The notes beneath the pieces are model-generated. The model had not been told where the DNA came from, searched no databases, and was given only the letters and a program-made list of their open reading frames with translations. The position numbers were made by a program, and so were the translations under genes. Shown in pieces: positions 24,251 through 34,813 of a stretch of DNA of 64,000 bases. The DNA is taken from the NCBI GenBank assembly GCA_011316305.1, contig SAUG01000063.1, positions 124,001 to 188,000 of the forward strand. The letters are read 5' to 3'. Origin of the DNA: Rusavskia elegans (Eukaryota > Ascomycota > Lecanoromycetes > Teloschistales > Teloschistaceae). The stretch's first letter is position 1. Every line of letters begins with the position of its first letter.

Positions 24251-25827
24251 ACTATAGATAAAGTTTATCCACCGGTAGTATACAACAATTGTCATTTCCT
24301 TACTATTGCCAGTGAATAAAACTTCTAGCATTCTGCTCTATCTGTGAATGATATATATGTGCTAATAGCCAAAAATATGGTTCTTACGACCACGGTATCC
24401 TATCGTCGGCAGTCAAGGTACCGGATACCCACCTCGCCAGACAGCCTTAAACTATTCTCTTGATATGCTACCGCAAATGCCCCAAACGATATCTAAATAT
24501 CGCCATTCATCAGGTTTGGTGACTTTGGTGTCGTATTGGCCTATCGCTTTTGCTTGAACAATAGTGTTCTGTGCCAGCTTATGCCTTCAGGAGTCTGCTC
24601 ATATTTCGATTTGCCGGATGACATTTGAAGGCAAAATATTAGCAATTAAGAGGTAGTAAGGAACTAATCATTTGCACGCTCGAGCGAATCAAGCTGGGAG
24701 TCCACAGCCCATTCTTGGTCGCCATGAGGTGACTTGATGTATACCTTTCAGCATGCGCATGCTATACTCTGCTTGCACGTTCAGGCACTGCGAGCATGTT
24801 GTATCTGAAAGAAGTCAGAAGAGTATAAAATTAATTGTAGGAAGTACATTCTTAGGCAGATATCTCCCATGAGTGAGGCAGCTCCCAACCAGAACGATCT
24901 GGTACCAAAGCCGTCAAGTTCTGCAAAGGCGATACATGCCCACGATTCATCCAGACATTGTGAAGCGTTTGGAGTAGCCTAGTGGAAGAAAGCTGTGCAA
25001 GGCCATATCATGGTATTCAAGACCATCGTTCATAGGAAACTGTGGATTACATTGCTGTCTAGATTGTTGGAAAGCCATCTGAAAGTCTAGCAGGCTCACG
25101 ACAGGCTTCGTGGTTTTGGATGGAGAGAGGAAGGGGATTCGCCCCTGTCAAAGTGTGGAGTCTGAGGTGAGATTACTTGGATTTGCTGTTAATTCGACAT
25201 AACTGTGGACTCACACGTCAATTAATTCAGCGAACGACTGGCGGAATATCGGCAGTAGATCGCTTATCAGTAGTGATAATTTGATTGAGGAGATCCATTC
25301 TAATCCTTTAACTACCCTAGCTACCCAACATCCTCAGCAAGATGGTCGACAGGACCAGATGCTTTCCTAATTAATCTCCTGATGATTTTGCAACGTCCCA
25401 GCTTTGGAGCCGTTCGACTCGACTGTCCTGGCACAGCCTATCCAATAGATTCTCGTCTCACAGCCGGTGGTGCCGGTCCATCAGCTCCTACTTTCCTCCA
25501 CTGTCCGTAGCTCAAACCAAGATACACGCCAAGAAGCTTTGATGTTCATCAACTCGAGAGATCGATATACGGCATTTCGATGGAACGAACCTAATACCGT
25601 GTGCCCATCGTGTTCAACGTGAAGTCCCAGTCTTGGAAGTACTAGCGGGCCCACAGCTCATCCTTGGTCCAGCTCAATCGTGTCTTTGCTTCATCCAGCT
25701 TCAAGGTACTCCCCTCGTGAAGATCGTTGTTGCTATGGTAAAGCTCCCTAAATCCAGCTCGCGTCTCAAGTTGTGCTGGTTGAATGGGTGCAACATGGCG
25801 AAGCTGAGAAGCACGGAATTGTGTGGT
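24251..25827. other. Gene-free transition to normal base composition
   Basis: Base composition rises to that of the gene region. Only short open frames exist and none resembles a protein family I know. It may be 3' flank of the F-box-like pseudogene or older degraded coding sequence. Confidence 0.5.
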
Positions 25828-27581
25828 CTATCGGTCGCCCTCAGATGTCGAAGACCAGACCCCGCTCTCATGCTCTAATGTGTCTCCAATAGCGTTGAAA
25901 GAGCCTACGATTTCATTGTCGCGTTTGTTCCGGAAAAGACAACTGCGATAGTCGTATGTGCGGTAAAGAAAATTGCGATGGTCATATGTGCGGTCCTCCC
26001 TAAAGATAAGCGAAAAAGGGATAAAGTACGTCTGACTTGTTGTGATATCATACTGGATGAAATGCTCGTATTCTGGCATCGCGAGTGGCTCAAGGTCCAT
26101 GACTCGGATCGTCGTTGCCCGTGGGAAGCTATTACCCCAGATTAAATAAACCTGGTCAGTGAAAAAAAGACTGTCAAACCCTACTAACCGTCGACCAAAA
26201 GTTTTAAAGTTTTTTTATTCCTTAAATAACTTAATAACTAGAAGCTGAATTCGTTTTAAAATTTTAAGTCTTATAAATAAAGATATATAGTTAGTATCTA
26301 ATTTCTTTCTATCTATCTTTTATCGTTTTTATTACTTTAAAAGACTAATTTCTAGATTTTCGAAAAATTCTGTCGGTCGTAAAAAGGACCTCGGCAGTCC
26401 GGCAGATACTTTCTAGACTAAAAGAAGAGATTCCTATATAGGATAATAAGAAAGAATCCTATTAATATAAAATTCTTCTAGTCGCTAGTATATATATAGC
26501 AGACTTCTTAAGAGAAGTTTTAGTAATTTCTAGCTTTTAGTTATTAAGTTATTTAAGGAATAAAAAAACTTTAAAACTTTTAGTCGACAGTTGGTAGGGT
26601 TTGACAGTCTTTTTTTTACTGACCAGGTTTATTTAATCTGGGGTACCATAATAAGCTGTCTGTAGAGTCTTGCCCAACTTTATCCGCAGACAAGTCTTAT
26701 GACATGTAACACGTTCTTTCGGATTCTTACAGAGTGGACAAGGATAAGTCCATTGTGACGCCTTGCAGACCCTAGGTTCCTCAATCAAGCGGCCGGCACT
26801 AAGGTTCACAAGCATGGACTCGAGTCGAAGCGCCGTGATAGGGCTCCGAATAACATTGGCTGTACGGGAGAGGAAACCTGGACATAATGAGCCGAAACAC
26901 AATCGCAGGAGTCTCATGCGAGGGAGCAATATCCGTATCGAGTCGCAGAGATGAGCTGAACCAAATGTGGGACGGAAGTAGCATCGCGGGTCATCGTCTC
27001 TGCCCTGCATGTCAATCTCAAGATCGATGCAGGACTGTGGCAAAGCTCCAAATAATCTGGTAATGATGAAGCTATTCATCCAAGCTCCAGGAGGCTGGAC
27101 GCGATGGTACTTTTGTCTTGGTCCACCCGCAGGATACCTGTCCATGCGTAACGAGAAAGTCACCAGGCCGACCATATGAGAGGCGACGATCTCTACCAGC
27201 CTTCCAAGCTGATCCCATAGCTTGGCCATCTCTGGATTTGGACCATCGGGTTGCCAATCAGGTGGACCCGCATTACGCACTCAGCACTCGTCGAGGGGAG
27301 GCCATACAGTATAGAGCTGGAGGGGCAATGATCTGACCGAACGATATCCATCTGGAGCATACTCAGCCGGACCGATAGAGCTTTCCAGAGATGATGATTC
27401 CAAGGCGACCGAGTCCCATGCAAGCCGGTGGCTGACGGTCAACCAATAAGAACACACCAGTAAGCAGGATAAGAAGTTGCTCGGGTGTTCAGTGTACCTC
27501 GCGTATCCCAGGAGCATGGTGTATCTCCGGGGGGAGCTTAGAGATGATTCCATTGCAGCCGCTGTGCTCTGGGTCTGTCAT
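25828..27581 (-). pseudogene. F-box-like protein pseudogene, split by a MITE
   Basis: Read on the minus strand from an ATG at 27,581, the first residues include an F-box start (about codons 12-20, IISKLPPEI). The frame must then shift near 27,520 to continue as LGYARYTEHPSNFLSCLLVC. The rest resembles fungal F-box family proteins that carry no known C-terminal domain. Three lesions are visible: the frameshift near 27,520, an in-frame TGA at 27,281-27,283 with coding continuing on both sides, and the 509-bp MITE at 26,135-26,643. If the MITE and one TA copy are skipped, the frame continues without loss (TAYYGSFPRATT) to the stop at 25,828. Proteins of this type would be substrate receptors of SCF ubiquitin ligases. 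The family assignment rests on the short F-box motif and general pattern. Confidence 0.7.
26135..26643. mobile_element. 509-bp MITE with 112-bp terminal inverted repeats and TA duplication
   Basis: The left end 26,135-26,246 and the right end (reverse complement of about 26,532-26,643) start CCCCAGATTAAATAAACC and stay near-identical for about 112 bp. The few differences are C/T or G/A transitions. TA flanks both sides (26,133-26,134 and 26,644-26,645), as in Tc1/mariner-type insertions. No open frame is present. The core is AT-rich, so the element has probably been RIPed. It lies within the F-box-like pseudogene. Confidence 0.88.
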
Positions 27582-27917
27582 GCTGGAAGTCAGGGTCTCC
27601 TATGACATAAATGCTTTGAACAAATTCGTGTTTGACGGTGGCTTCAGAGTCGGACGGTTCAAGGATGTGGGAGTGTCAGCCGGAAGGAAGGAGGCATATG
27701 ATGTTAAGTGAGTAGGGTTCGAAAAGACGCTAGTAAATGGGGATGGCACTCAGACGTCACGTGCAAAGTGGTTCAGATGAGTAAGCAGGTCAGGGCTTGA
27801 GCCCTTACCAAACTCCCGAGGCCGCTCTCGCGCCGACATGATTGTTCAAGTTGGACCACCACAGATAGACCCACATTGTTTCAGCGGAGCACAGAATCAG
27901 AATAAGGATTCAGCAAC
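27582..27917. other. Short divergent intergenic region
   Basis: It separates the minus-strand F-box-like pseudogene from the plus-strand hydrolase gene, so it should hold both promoters. I see no clear TATA box or other named site. Confidence 0.4.
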
Positions 27918-28871
27918 ATGGCTGCCCGAAGCTTCTCGATTCCCTTCGATCCCAAGCCCATACCCTGCATCCTCTCCAACAGACCACCTCCCCCCCACAA
28001 CAGACAACCTTCCCTAATATTCACGCATGGCGCCGGTGGCACCCTTGCATCTCCCGCCATTGCCAATTTTGCCACTGGTTTCTCTCATCAACTCCCAATC
28101 CTTTGCTTCCAAGGCAATTCTAACCTGGGCTCCCGCACCAAGATGTTCTCCACCGTCATCTCGGACCAAGAAGCCCCTACCAGCCTGGGCGGCCGCAGCA
28201 TGGGTGCTCGTGCTGCCGTCCTGGCTGCTACCGAGGAGACCAAGCACCTAGTGTTGATTAGCTATCCTCTTCACACGGGCGATCAGGTACGGGATCAAAT
28301 TCTATTGGATATCAGCCCATCGGTGAAAGTCCTCTTCGTGAGTGGCGACAGGGACTCCATGTGCGATCTTACCAGGCTGGAGGAGGTGCGTTCGAAGATG
28401 AAATGTCAGTCCTGGAGGATTATAGTCGAGGGCGCGGATCATGGGATGGATATGAAACCTAAGAAACTGACCGAGGCGGTTGGAATCAAAACTGGGGAAG
28501 TGGTCGCGGGATGGATTAAAGCCAACGACGACAGCCGGGGAGAAGGGAGGATACTTTGCAATGAGGGTGGCGAGGTCAAGTGGACGGGCTGGGAAGGAGC
28601 AGAGGAGGCGATGGCGGATTCACCTAAAGCCAAGCAGAAGACCGCCTCAAATATCGCCCCCGCACCGAAGAGCACACCGAGCGGCAAGACCTTAACAAGA
28701 GCTAAGTCTGCTCCGAAGAGACGCATGACCACCGCCAATAGCGGCCATGCCGGAAACGAACCTGGCTCTAAGCGAGCCAGAAGAACTACTCCCGCCGCAG
28801 ATAACGACGGTCCAAATCAAGACAACGTATCTGGACGAACAAGATCAGCAGGGACAGGTCGAGCTGCGTGA
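27918..28871 (+). CDS. TEX30/KANL3-type alpha/beta-hydrolase-like protein
   Basis: A single-exon gene of 317 residues. It has an alpha/beta-hydrolase core: an oxyanion-type HGAGG near residue 37-41, a nucleophile elbow GRSMG with Ser94, an Asp in SGDRD (residues 144-146) and a His in GADHGM (His175). This order and the short core match the TEX30/KANL3 family, whose biochemical activity is not established. The last 100 or so residues are a basic, low-complexity tail with KRARR-like stretches, which could direct it to the nucleus (inference). The start is the first ATG, followed by a plausible N-terminus. The gene is intact and lies between a pseudogene and a gene-free stretch. Confidence 0.8.
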   Translation: MAARSFSIPFDPKPIPCILSNRPPPPHNRQPSLIFTHGAGGTLASPAIANFATGFSHQLPILCFQGNSNLGSRTKMFSTVISDQEAPTSLGGRSMGARAAVLAATEETKHLVLISYPLHTGDQVRDQILLDISPSVKVLFVSGDRDSMCDLTRLEEVRSKMKCQSWRIIVEGADHGMDMKPKKLTEAVGIKTGEVVAGWIKANDDSRGEGRILCNEGGEVKWTGWEGAEEAMADSPKAKQKTASNIAPAPKSTPSGKTLTRAKSAPKRRMTTANSGHAGNEPGSKRARRTTPAADNDGPNQDNVSGRTRSAGTGRAA

Positions 28872-29485
28872 TGGTTTCGCCGACTAACATCAGTGAGATC
28901 GTTGATTATAAGTTGATTCATCTGTTCTGTTCGACGCCAGGCGGAATGAGAGGGCCAACGAGGTCCATGACAAAATCAGATACAAGGATACTGAAGCAGA
29001 TGCGGCATAAGCAGTACGAATCATCAAGCAAGAGCAGCGATTATGGGACGAAATATATCTCTAAAATTCCTGGAGGCATCGATTAGGAAGGAAGAAGAGA
29101 ATGTACATTTCAGCCTCCGCACAATTCCTAAACTCGGGAGGACATCTCGCCGCTATCCTCCATGATAGCACGAACAACCCTCGGATACGCCTATGCTGCG
29201 TTCAGGTGCGATTCGAACAGACCGGGATTTGGCAATGCGTGAGACAACCATCGTGAATGCATAATCCGAAACGCAAATCCAATCGCAGGCCAGGCCTCCA
29301 ATGAAAACTCCAGTCCTTAATGCTCCGGCGTAGTCATTATCAGGATCGCATCCGGTTTCTTTAGATCTTATCCAGCATCATGAACGCTTGTCCGATGAAT
29401 CGGATGGTGTCACACTTCGACAGCGACTCCGCTATTCCTGACTCCAACTGGTAGGCGTATACATCCAAGGTCTCACAGAGAACTT
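28872..29485. other. Intergenic, nothing recognised
   Basis: It lies between two convergent genes, so it should contain both 3' ends. Only short open frames are present and no RNA gene was recognised. Confidence 0.5.
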
Positions 29486-30980
29486 CTACTTTCCTCCAGA
29501 AGTATCGCCTTCATCCCCATGTATTAAAGGGAGACTTCCTGCAGAAGTCTTCGACTCTTCATTGTTCCATCTGGTATCTTCTGAGCCGCGCCATCTCTCG
29601 AACGTCTGTTTTTCAACCTCCTCTGTCTTCGATGGATCGGATTCCACCATTCTCTCTTTGCTTACGCTCCGGGTCGCCGCTGTCTGCTCACTATGGCCGA
29701 TTGAGCCTGCAGGTAATGGCTCCATTCTGGGTAGTGAGACCGAAGAGGCGGGAACGGTGATTTCAGAATTGCGATGTGGCTTCTTGGGGGGTTGTGGCGT
29801 GTTCGGAATCTGTCTCTGGTTGGTTTGGTACTTCTGGCGCAAGTGCTTGACGAAAGGGCGCAGTCCTGGAACACAGGCCGAGATGATGATGACATCTCCT
29901 TCGATGCTACATCGTCAAAACGTCAGTGTCTGAACTAGCATCGAGGAGGTAAGAAGGAACCGCAAGGGCGGATGACTCACACCACCCATATGGTATAGTC
30001 GATGGAAGAGTCTGACAGGAATAGTACAGTCAGCGCTCTTGTTCTGAATTTAATTTGATGGGGAAGACTCACAGGTAAAGTCATCGAAATTGTGTATCTT
30101 GGGAAGATAGCCAACGCGAACAAGGGTGCACGCGGCGGCGCTGCAGACGAGTCAGCTACTGTCGAGAGTGATGTGATGGGAAAGCACGCCGACTGACATG
30201 GCTGTCGTGCTGAAGAGGAGAAGCAAGATGACTTTCTTCCTTGTCGCAAGCCGCAACTTCCAGAAGGCCACTATCGGCCATACGGTCAGGAAGACACCCG
30301 TGGCAGCGGAAAAGCCTACAATGTCTCCATAAGCTGCTGAAACCATTTGGGTGGTTGCTGACTGGCTGAAGCTTACACGTCGCGAAATAGACGTAATGAA
30401 TCGCCACGACATAGTTGAGGCATCTCGAGACTTCATGGAGGCCTTGAGGCGTACCAGGCAGACAAGAAGTAAAGACCAGTATCACGTTCACGATTCTGAT
30501 CAAAAGATTGAGCATCGGAATGCCATACAGGAGCCGCAGCTGCTGAGGCGAAGGATCGGTAGTCTGATGGAGAATGATGGCGATTGCGAAAGTCGGTAGA
30601 GTGACACTGAGCATGCCGAAGGGAATTGCAGCTACATAGAATTTGATCGCCTTGAGTGCGGTGGGTGCGATCGCTGCAGCATGTCTACCCAGACCGTAGT
30701 GGACGCTGGCGGTCAGTAAAGCACCATAGACCAGCGAAAGCACCTGTCCACGGCTGTCAGTCATGCTGCTCTTTAACGATACATGAGCCAAATCACAGCT
30801 TACGTCTGATGAGAGTACAAAAACATCCTCGAGCCCAGATTGGTGCAGGACCTTAACTCGAGTCCAGACTTTAAGGCACACTGCTGTCAAAGCAAGGGCT
30901 TCAAACACCCATATGACTCTGACAAGCAGCGGACCCTTATCCTGCTGGAGGTACTCTGGCGAAAACGCCGAAGGAGCCAT
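29486..30980 (-). CDS. Fungal rhodopsin-domain integral membrane protein, six exons
   Basis: Proposed exons (minus strand): 30,804-30,980, 30,377-30,743, 30,198-30,336, 30,073-30,140, 29,981-30,011 and 29,486-29,906. They join in frame to about 400 residues, with all introns GT...AG and 40-74 bases long. The protein has several hydrophobic segments, for example VRVIWVFEALALTAV, LTLPTFAIAI-like and GVFLTVWPIVAFWKL. It shows family-typical patterns: HYGLGRH after TM2, FWKLRLATRKK before TM6, a DFTYSSIDYTIW segment and DVIIISACVPGLRP, followed by a polar cytoplasmic tail of about 120 residues. This is the Fung_rhodopsin (SAT20-like) family of seven-helix proteins, whose function is mostly unknown. 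An in-frame ATG further upstream exists; I chose MAPSAFSPEY because the N-terminus then matches family length. The 40-base intron 2 is unusually short. Confidence 0.85.
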
Positions 30981-32079
30981 GATCGACGGCCAACAGCTGG
31001 GAACAACTGTCAACTGCACGAGAAGGTGATGAGAAAGATACGTAGATGAGGTCACTAAGGAGTGAAAGCTGGGATGGAGGCACACGCAAGGAAGATCCGG
31101 GAGTTGCAATCGTCATCAACCGTCGTCTCAGCCAGGTGTTCGGATGTCATTCATGCCTGTGGATTCTCACAGCCATAGAGAACGTGGAAACAAGACCCTT
31201 CCACTGTATGGACTGGCCAAGAGATTGTACCCACCAAAGGTCCCGGTCTGATAGGGTCACAAGAAAGAAAAATCGAGTGATATATGGATGGTGGCTGTGT
31301 TGTGGCTGATCGAACCGTGGATGTTGTCGATCCTATCGAGTTCGGGTCCTCATCCGATCAATCAGCCAACGAGGACATATGAACCATATCTGTATCTTCA
31401 GAGCATCTGGAAAATGCCATTCCGGGGCTGTATACGGAGACACGGGATCTCATAATCGTCCAAGAAGGCGACTCGTTAGGATCCAGTAGCGCATACACAG
31501 CCGTTACCGTCTCACATGATAAGGGTTTGGCACAGAGTAAACCGGACAGAGTCGACTAGCCGTATGACTGGAACGCGCAAGATCTGTTTTTAGTAGGAGC
31601 TCCACCAAAAAGGGAACTGTGGATATATTAAAAAATGACCCTGTTGTAAAGTTTCTCCTAATTGAAAGTATTCTTTTTCCATGTCAAATCGATAGATACT
31701 TTTCACTCGACCATCAATCGGGATACGAATGTCTCATATATAGAGATGTAGAGATTCCAAATCCGTCTGGACAAGTGGTGCTATGTTTACAGTGGGTCAT
31801 GTTGTGGCTCGTGCATATGTTGGCAGCGGTCCATCATATCCGCCTGATGCCCTCCAGCTCATCAGCATACACCGACCGAGTAAACCTAAGATGGCCCCGT
31901 TATCTTATTTCGTCTTTGGTAGGAGTACATAAGCTACAAAAGTGATTCGGTCGGCAAAGCGCCTACCCCTAGACAGTTACCATACAAGCGACGGTGAGTT
32001 TTCCTGTAACCCGTTCAATTTCAGTCATGCTACCTGATATAATCTCCGGGTCCTCGATGCTTCGTATCCAGCATGCCAT
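30981..32079. other. Intergenic, no gene supported
   Basis: It contains the upstream region of the rhodopsin-domain gene. An open frame of about 108 codons at 31,619-31,945 starts with GTG only and resembles nothing known, so I do not call it. Confidence 0.5.
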
Positions 32080-33136
32080 GTGTTCGATACCTCCCTAAGG
32101 AGCGATTCGATTATCATCATCATCGTGCGCCTTGTCTTTTTTCACCACTGCTGTAGCATCCTGACCTTTCTCCTGATACCGCAAGCCCTTGCTCTACATG
32201 TAAAACGTACTCTGCGTTCATTGACACTTCCACCTTGGTCAAGACTAACCCCCACGCAGCAGGTATGCAAAGCGTCCCGAGCGGCAAAATTCACCTTCTA
32301 CAATCGCAAGCGGCGCGCCGACGGTCTTATCCCTCAGCTACAGGCCCTTTTCACAAATATTGAGTCTGTGCTTCACGATCTCTACGATCCAAGATCCAGC
32401 GCCGCCTTCAACGCCTTCTTTAAAGATCTCGACAATGCCCCCTTTGTGCGACGCGTGAGAGAAAACATTACCACGGGAGCGCCCACCTCCACCGCCAATG
32501 ACAGAAATATATCTGCCATCTTTCGTCTGTCTTGATGGCCCCGGACAAGTCATCTCCACGGATTTTGGCGCCGACATGTATACCCGCTGCAAGGCGCACA
32601 AAAAATAACGGAACTGTGGCGAGTACCATCGTAGATTCGGCCGATCATTATCCTCTCATAGTACTCTGCCCACTCTTCTTCCGTACCCGAACCCGGTTGC
32701 CGAGATGCAAGCGGGCGTGCCCGGAGCTTGGTTACCACGGAGTCTACTTCGCGGACGATGGGCTCGCGATGATATGACTACCAGATGTGGACCTTGATGC
32801 ACGAAATGGCGCATATCTATCTGTTCCGGACATTGGGATCGCGGCGGTATCTCTATACTGTCAATGAGTGCTTAGCGCTACGTGATAGCAAAACGATTGA
32901 GAATGTACAGAATTATGTATACTATGCGGCTAGTGAGTAATTCCTCCCTTGAGGTCTTCACGTTTTCCACGGTGACGGTTCGAGGGGCTGAGTATTGGTT
33001 GTGAGATTGATGCTTGCTAGATATTCATTCGGGATGCAGAATGTTTCCTTCCCGTCCACATCCGCCCCGACGAGGGGACCGTCACGGTCGAATTAGGGCG
33101 AATTCAACGATTTTCGATTACAATGCGCCACCATGA
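32080..33136 (+). pseudogene. Secreted HEXXH zinc-metalloprotease-like pseudogene
   Basis: Plus-strand fragments in different frames line up as one protein. They are: a hydrophobic leader near 32,100-32,200; YNRKRRADGLIPQLQALF; a helical segment to about 32,520; VCLDGPGQVISTDFGADMY; NNGTVASTIVDSAD and VLCPLFF; then the catalytic helix LMHEMAHIY (about 32,800), TVNECLAL and NVQNYVYYAA. A probable intron (32,933-33,020) follows, then a Cys-containing tail with a stop at 33,134-33,136. The HEMAH motif and surrounding pattern fit deuterolysin/lysine-specific metalloendopeptidase-like (M35-superfamily) fungal proteins. At least three frame changes (about 32,525, in the A-run near 32,600, and between 32,700 and 32,780) and the lack of an in-frame ATG make it broken. 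The start is uncertain. Confidence 0.65.
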
Positions 33137-33559
33137 TAAGGGGATCATTGGCAGCGGACTCGATTATATGCTAAGCTTTGCATCCAACGCCACGAGAAGA
33201 ATGTTAGTGAGGTTTGGATCACATTGATAAGCGAGCCTGTGAGCTTAGAGGGTCATGACCGTCCGCTAGGAGAGATCTTTGTATACTGACTCTCGCCTTT
33301 GCGTGTCTGACCACCCGTCTTGCGAGTACAAGAGCATGCAAGCGTACCCAATCGTTTGATCCCACTTCATGAAGCTGAGATCGCCCTTGCCAGCGGTCTG
33401 AAGTTGTGACGAAGAAGCGACAATGTTGTCGGGCGTCATCAACCGCCTGTCGCATTGGTTTCTAAATGTGGATTACTGAGTGTTGGATTTTCTTTTCGTG
33501 GCAACAAAAATCAAGAGAAAGTGCATGCATGTTCCAGCTGGTTCGCATCTATTGTACTG
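33137..33559. other. Intergenic, nothing recognised
   Basis: It lies between the convergent metalloprotease pseudogene and the F-box gene. I see nothing beyond likely 3' ends. Confidence 0.5.
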
Positions 33560-34813
33560 TTAAGGCCACCGAAATCCTGCAAGAAAGGGGTTATTCTCTG
33601 GCATGAGCACTTGCTGTCTCATCTGTGGATCCTTCAGAAGATAGGGTGTGTATGTGTCCCATTCCTCTTTCAGTCTCTGAATTTCAGACGGTAGGAACAC
33701 GCTATTCACCCAGTACTTGCATTTGTATATGTTGAGAACCCACTGCTTGACGTGGCATCTCGCCACCACTAGGTAGAGGGTGATGGTGCCGTCCCCGTTG
33801 TGCTGTCGCCTGAACTGGACTTCTGTAAGACATGGATAACAGTACTTCCACCTGAATCTAAGCCAGTTGCGGCAGCAAAGGCAAGGACACTGGCTTCTGA
33901 TCATATCGAAAGTCCTTACACAATTGGGACGAAAGCATTTGGGAATTTGCGGATTGCTCATGCTTCTATGTGGGCAGGTCCGCAGATGCACATCCTGAAG
34001 TAGCTGTGCAACCATAGTGGGTGTGGGCATCATTGCTTGACTGGCAAACCGCTTGATAGGGAACGCCTGTATGATGGTGCTGTTGTGGACGGTCGTGAAA
34101 TGCTGTTTGCATGGACAGAGGCCAAGTCCTCCTGGGAATGGTCTGGCCTGAGCTTTAAGACGGGGACCGAGAGATGCGAGATCTTGCCCCAATGCACTAG
34201 CCTGCTCATAGGTCCAGCTATTCGATGGGCAAATCCATAGGAGTCCTTCATGCTTGATGCACATTTGTTGATCATCTCGCTGCCGGAGAGCTGTGATGGA
34301 GAATTCCGAGCAGAGGTTTTCTTCGGAACAAAATTTGCAATTTGGACGTTGAGGGGAGATATTCTCAGAGCCTTGTGATCGGGTTGAAGAGCGTGTAGCT
34401 CGTACAATACTTTTGTACAGATGTTGGTCATGCCGGCGAGATTCGCTTTCGCTCGGAGAGGGCCATCTCTCGAACAAGTCCTCTATTACGATCGTGGAGA
34501 TGGAGTAAAACCTCCGACAAGTACAACTCAGAGAAACTTTTCCACTATCAGGAAGGAAGCTCGAGATGAGTAACAAGAGTTCTGTAGGAAGCAAGCCAAG
34601 GCAGACTGTCCTTGATGGCGATAGGGATGTTGGCAAAAACGGCAAAGAAAGCAGTACTGGCTGCGTCGGGAGTGGTAATAACGGTGAAAGCGGCTCCTTG
34701 TATGACTTCTTGCCCATCCGCCGTAGCCGGCCAAGGACCCTCTTTGGCCAAGCTAAGGCTTGGGGCCTAGAGTCTTCCTTCGCGGAATGATACAAAGACA
34801 TGTTGTAATGCAA
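33560..34813 (-). CDS. F-box domain protein with Cys-rich C-terminal half
   Basis: An uninterrupted 417-residue frame. After a basic, proline-rich N-terminus, an F-box lies at about residues 72-110, with LGLLPTELLLLISSFLP and SLSCTCRRFY as the two conserved helices. The remaining 300 residues are rich in Cys and His pairs (CKFC, CPCLCCR, CYPC, CPHR), which may bind metal, and end without a known repeat domain. The F-box would recruit the protein to Skp1 in an SCF ubiquitin ligase; the substrate is unknown. The first ATG was taken as the start, although a Met five residues later is equally possible. No introns are needed. It is not obviously a close copy of the F-box-like pseudogene at 25,828-27,581. 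Confidence 0.8.
   Translation of the reverse strand: MHYNMSLYHSAKEDSRPQALAWPKRVLGRLRRMGKKSYKEPLSPLLPLPTQPVLLSLPFLPTSLSPSRTVCLGLLPTELLLLISSFLPDSGKVSLSCTCRRFYSISTIVIEDLFERWPSPSESESRRHDQHLYKSIVRATRSSTRSQGSENISPQRPNCKFCSEENLCSEFSITALRQRDDQQMCIKHEGLLWICPSNSWTYEQASALGQDLASLGPRLKAQARPFPGGLGLCPCKQHFTTVHNSTIIQAFPIKRFASQAMMPTPTMVAQLLQDVHLRTCPHRSMSNPQIPKCFRPNCVRTFDMIRSQCPCLCCRNWLRFRWKYCYPCLTEVQFRRQHNGDGTITLYLVVARCHVKQWVLNIYKCKYWVNSVFLPSEIQRLKEEWDTYTPYLLKDPQMRQQVLMPENNPFLAGFRWP

Noticed and set aside
29205..29260. A GTTCGAATC-like word on the minus strand, as in a tRNA T-arm
   Set aside because: No matching stems or anticodon arm could be built around it.
31619..31945. A 108-codon plus-strand open frame
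   Set aside because: It has only a GTG start and no similarity to any family I know.
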